Source: an uncultured Rubrivivax sp. (lineage in GTDB: Bacteria; Pseudomonadota; Gammaproteobacteria; Burkholderiales; Burkholderiaceae_C). Taken from it: DNA of 7,651 nt. The translations under genes were made by a program, and so were the position numbers. The stretch is taken from the NCBI GenBank assembly GCA_937967345.1, contig CALBTN010000236.1:1-7651 (forward strand), read 5' to 3'. The notes under the pieces are model-generated. The model was given only the letters and a program-made list of their open reading frames with translations, ran no database searches and had not been told where the DNA came from. Every line of letters starts with the position of its first letter. The first letter of the stretch is position 1. Shown in pieces: positions 6,178 to 7,651 of the stretch.

Positions 6178-7557
6178 ATGACAGCGAACGATTCACCGGG
6201 CGATGCACCGGACGATTGGTTGACGATCGATGCGCTCGACCAGGACGCGCGAGGCGTCGCCCGCCGCGCCGACGGCAAGGTGGTGTTCATCGACGGCGCG
6301 CTGCCCGGCGAGCAGGTGCGATGCAGCGTCGAGCGCCGCAAGAACCAGTGGGAGCAGGGCACGATGACCGCGCTGCGCCGCGACAGCGCGCAGCGCGTGC
6401 GGCCGCGGTGCCCGCACTTCGGATTGCATGCCGGCGCGTGCGGCGGCTGCAAGATGCAGCATCTGCATCCGGCGGCGCAGGTCGCGATCAAGCAGCGTGT
6501 GCTGGAGGACAACCTGTGGCACCTGGCCAAGGTGCGGCCGCAGATGATCTTGCGCCCCATCGAAGGCCCCGCCTGGGGCTATCGCCATCGGGCGCGGCTG
6601 TCGGTGCGCCATGTGGCGAAGAAGGGCGCGGTGCTGGTCGGTTTTCACGAGCGCAAGTCGCGCTACGTTGCCGACATGGGTGTGTGCCCGGTGCTGCCCG
6701 AGCGGGTGAGCCGGCTGCTGCTGCCGCTGCGCGAGCTGATCGGTGCGATGGCCTCGCGCGACCGGCTGCCGCAGATCGAGCTGGCGGTGGGCGACGACGC
6801 CATCGTCTTGGTGTTGCGCCACCTCGAGGCGCTGCCCGAGGCCGACTTGGTGCGGCTGCGCGAGTTCGCCTCGCACCACGAACTGCAGTGGTGGTTGCAG
6901 CCCAAGGGCCCGGACAGCGTGCACCGGCTCGATGACGAGGCGCCGCCGCTGACCTATGCGCTGCCGGAGTTCGGCCTGCGGCTGCAGTTTCTGCCCACCG
7001 ACTTCACCCAGGTCAACGCCGCGATCAATCGTGTGCTGGTGAGCCAGGCCGTGGAACTGCTGGCGCCGCAGCCGCACGAACGCGTGATCGACTGGTTCTG
7101 TGGTCTGGGCAACTTCAGCCTGCCGCTGGCCACGCGCGCGTCGCAGGTGCTGGGCATCGAGGGCAGCGCCGCGCTGGTGCGGCGCGCCAGCGACAACGCG
7201 GCGCGCAATGGCTTGGCGCACAAGGCGCTGTTCGAGGCGCGGGATCTGTTCGCCATCGACGCCGCTGCTGTGGCGGCGCTGGGCAGTGCCGAGCGCTGGT
7301 TGGTGGACCCGCCGCGCGAGGGCGCCTTCGCGCTGTCCAAGGCCCTGGCCGAACTGCACGCGGCGCCGGTGCCAGGGTACGAGCCGCCGCGGCGCATCGT
7401 TTACGTCAGTTGCAACCCGGCGACGCTGGCGCGCGACGCGGGCTTGCTGGTGCACCAGGCCGGCTACCGTTGCACGCACGCCGGCGTGGTCAACATGTTC
7501 CCGCACACCGCCCACGTTGAAAGCCTCGCGGTCTTCGAGCGCGAGGCTTCGGCGTAG
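6178..7557 (+). CDS. rlmD: 23S rRNA (uracil-1939-C5)-methyltransferase RlmD
   Basis: RlmD (formerly RumA) transfers a methyl group from SAM to C5 of U1939 in 23S rRNA, acting in the cytoplasm during ribosome assembly. The protein has 459 residues. An N-terminal TRAM RNA-binding domain spans about 14-66. The [4Fe-4S] ligands are C78, C88, C91 and C170 ([14 protein letters not shown], then MGVCPVL). The first spacing is nine residues where E. coli has five by my recollection, probably a betaproteobacterial variant. SAM-binding features are FTQVN with Q278, motif [15 protein letters not shown] (305-318), E328 and the DPPR motif at 377-380. The catalytic nucleophile is C412 in [11 protein letters not shown], and E448 in HTAHVESL is the likely general base. 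Residues 6-13 are encoded by a 12-bp imperfect tandem duplication (6194-6217). No Shine-Dalgarno precedes the ATG. The gene is unrelated to the transporter operon, and its last codons lie inside an inverted repeat that is duplicated downstream. Confidence 0.96.
   Translation: MTANDSPGDAPDDWLTIDALDQDARGVARRADGKVVFIDGALPGEQVRCSVERRKNQWEQGTMTALRRDSAQRVRPRCPHFGLHAGACGGCKMQHLHPAAQVAIKQRVLEDNLWHLAKVRPQMILRPIEGPAWGYRHRARLSVRHVAKKGAVLVGFHERKSRYVADMGVCPVLPERVSRLLLPLRELIGAMASRDRLPQIELAVGDDAIVLVLRHLEALPEADLVRLREFASHHELQWWLQPKGPDSVHRLDDEAPPLTYALPEFGLRLQFLPTDFTQVNAAINRVLVSQAVELLAPQPHERVIDWFCGLGNFSLPLATRASQVLGIEGSAALVRRASDNAARNGLAHKALFEARDLFAIDAAAVAALGSAERWLVDPPREGAFALSKALAELHAAPVPGYEPPRRIVYVSCNPATLARDAGLLVHQAGYRCTHAGVVNMFPHTAHVESLAVFEREASA
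7521..7549. repeat. 10-bp-stem inverted repeat over the last codons of rlmD
   Basis: AAGCCTCGCG (7521-7530) and CGCGAGGCTT (7540-7549) are perfect reverse complements around the 9-base loop GTCTTCGAG. The structure encodes the final residues of RlmD ([10 protein letters not shown]) and ends 5 bases before the TAG. It could act as a 3' stability or termination stem, but no T tract follows. Confidence 0.75.
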
Positions 7558-7578
7558 GGTCATATCGCGCAGCGATGT
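7524..7578 (+). repeat. 55-bp direct repeat, copy 1 (rlmD 3' end and flank)
   Basis: This block is identical to 7597-7651 at a period of 73 bp. It contains most of the rlmD-end inverted repeat, the rlmD stop codon and most of the palindrome that follows. The left boundary is real, because the base before copy 1 is G and before copy 2 is T. The right boundary is unknown because copy 2 runs into the end of the window. Confidence 0.95.
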
Positions 7579-7583
7579 GAGCC
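7557..7583. repeat. Imperfect palindrome beginning at the rlmD stop codon
   Basis: GGGTCATATCGC (7557-7568) pairs with GCGATGTGAGCC (7572-7583) around the loop GCA. The stem has 12 positions with one mismatch (G7559/G7581) and one G-T wobble (T7563/G7577). The last G of the TAG stop is its first base. It looks like a REP-type palindromic element or a factor-dependent terminator stem. A second, truncated copy is present at the window end. Confidence 0.65.
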
Positions 7584-7596
7584 GCAGCCAAAGTCT

Positions 7597-7651
7597 CCTC
7601 GCGGTCTTCGAGCGCGAGGCTTCGGCGTAGGGTCATATCGCGCAGCGATGT
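7597..7651 (+). repeat. 55-bp direct repeat, copy 2, truncated by the window end
   Basis: Exact second copy of 7524-7578, separated from it by 18 unique bases (7579-7596). It contains a shorter 7-bp version of the inverted repeat (CCTCGCG 7597-7603 with CGCGAGG 7613-7619) and a duplicate of the rlmD tail coding sequence [10 protein letters not shown] with its TAG (7628-7630), now in another frame (+1) and without a start of its own. It is therefore a remnant or repeat unit, not a gene. It may continue past the window. Confidence 0.95.

Noticed and set aside
4911..6935. 674-codon + strand frame spanning the binding-protein gene and half of rlmD
   Set aside because: Arg/Gly/Ala-rich translation in the wrong frame, crossing a gene boundary and a terminator-like hairpin; the binding-protein frame has a signal peptide and family motifs.
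6193..7563. 456-codon minus-strand frame opposite rlmD
   Set aside because: Mirror of rlmD with His/Arg/Gln-rich low-complexity sequence; no recognised domain, and rlmD itself is complete.
7100..7630. Alternative 176-codon frame ending with the same [10 protein letters not shown] tail as RlmD
   Set aside because: It is an out-of-frame shadow of rlmD that enters the duplicated tail only because the repeat period (73 bp) shifts the frame by one.
7524..7651. CRISPR array or phage attachment site
   Set aside because: Only two copies with an 18-bp spacer, and the repeat includes coding sequence; there is no cas gene or integrase. An att duplication usually sits at a tRNA or gene end next to an integrase, and none is visible.
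1..7651. Novel defence, toxin-antitoxin or mobile system
   Set aside because: All genes fall into recognised transport, acyl-CoA ligase and rRNA methylation families. No transposase, nuclease, reverse transcriptase or toxin motif was seen on either strand.

Overview
The window is a GC-rich stretch of bacterial chromosome whose codon use, gene order and protein sequences point to a betaproteobacterium, most likely Burkholderiales of the Rubrivivax/Leptothrix/Ideonella/Comamonadaceae type. This placement is inferred from recognised families, not from a database search. All genes lie on the + strand and coding density is high. Most long minus-strand frames are codon-bias shadows.

Positions 1-6102 hold one gene cluster for a branched-chain-amino-acid-type (HAAT/Liv) ABC importer with an embedded acyl-CoA ligase. 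The order is livH (3' end only), livM, a 129-bp gap with a structured repeat-like element, livG, livF, a long-chain-type AMP-forming acyl-CoA synthetase, and a periplasmic substrate-binding protein. Junctions are tight: 13 bp between livH and livM, a GTGA overlap livG/livF, an ATGA overlap livF/ligase, and 27 bp between ligase and binding protein. This fits one polycistronic mRNA. A ligase translationally coupled to the ATPase suggests the imported solute is a carboxylic acid (fatty, alicyclic or aromatic) that is CoA-activated on entry, rather than leucine, isoleucine or valine. LivM and LivF both carry extra basic C-terminal tails, which may mark this transporter subclass.

Positions 6103-6177 separate the operon from the next gene. 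They hold a 9-bp GC-rich hairpin that may end the operon and a GATAAT -10-like hexamer only 8 bp before the next ATG. Positions 6178-7557 encode RlmD, the 23S rRNA m5U1939 methyltransferase, with its Fe-S cysteines, SAM motifs and catalytic cysteine intact.

The right edge (7521-7651) is the most unusual part. A 10-bp-stem inverted repeat covers the last codons of rlmD and a second palindrome begins at its stop codon. The block holding both is then repeated exactly (55 bp, period 73 bp) and runs to the last base of the window. This is either the start of a tandem array or an assembly-graph boundary. I see no defence system, mobile element, CRISPR array, tRNA or rRNA. Apart from the end repeat and the transporter-ligase coupling, the region looks conventional.
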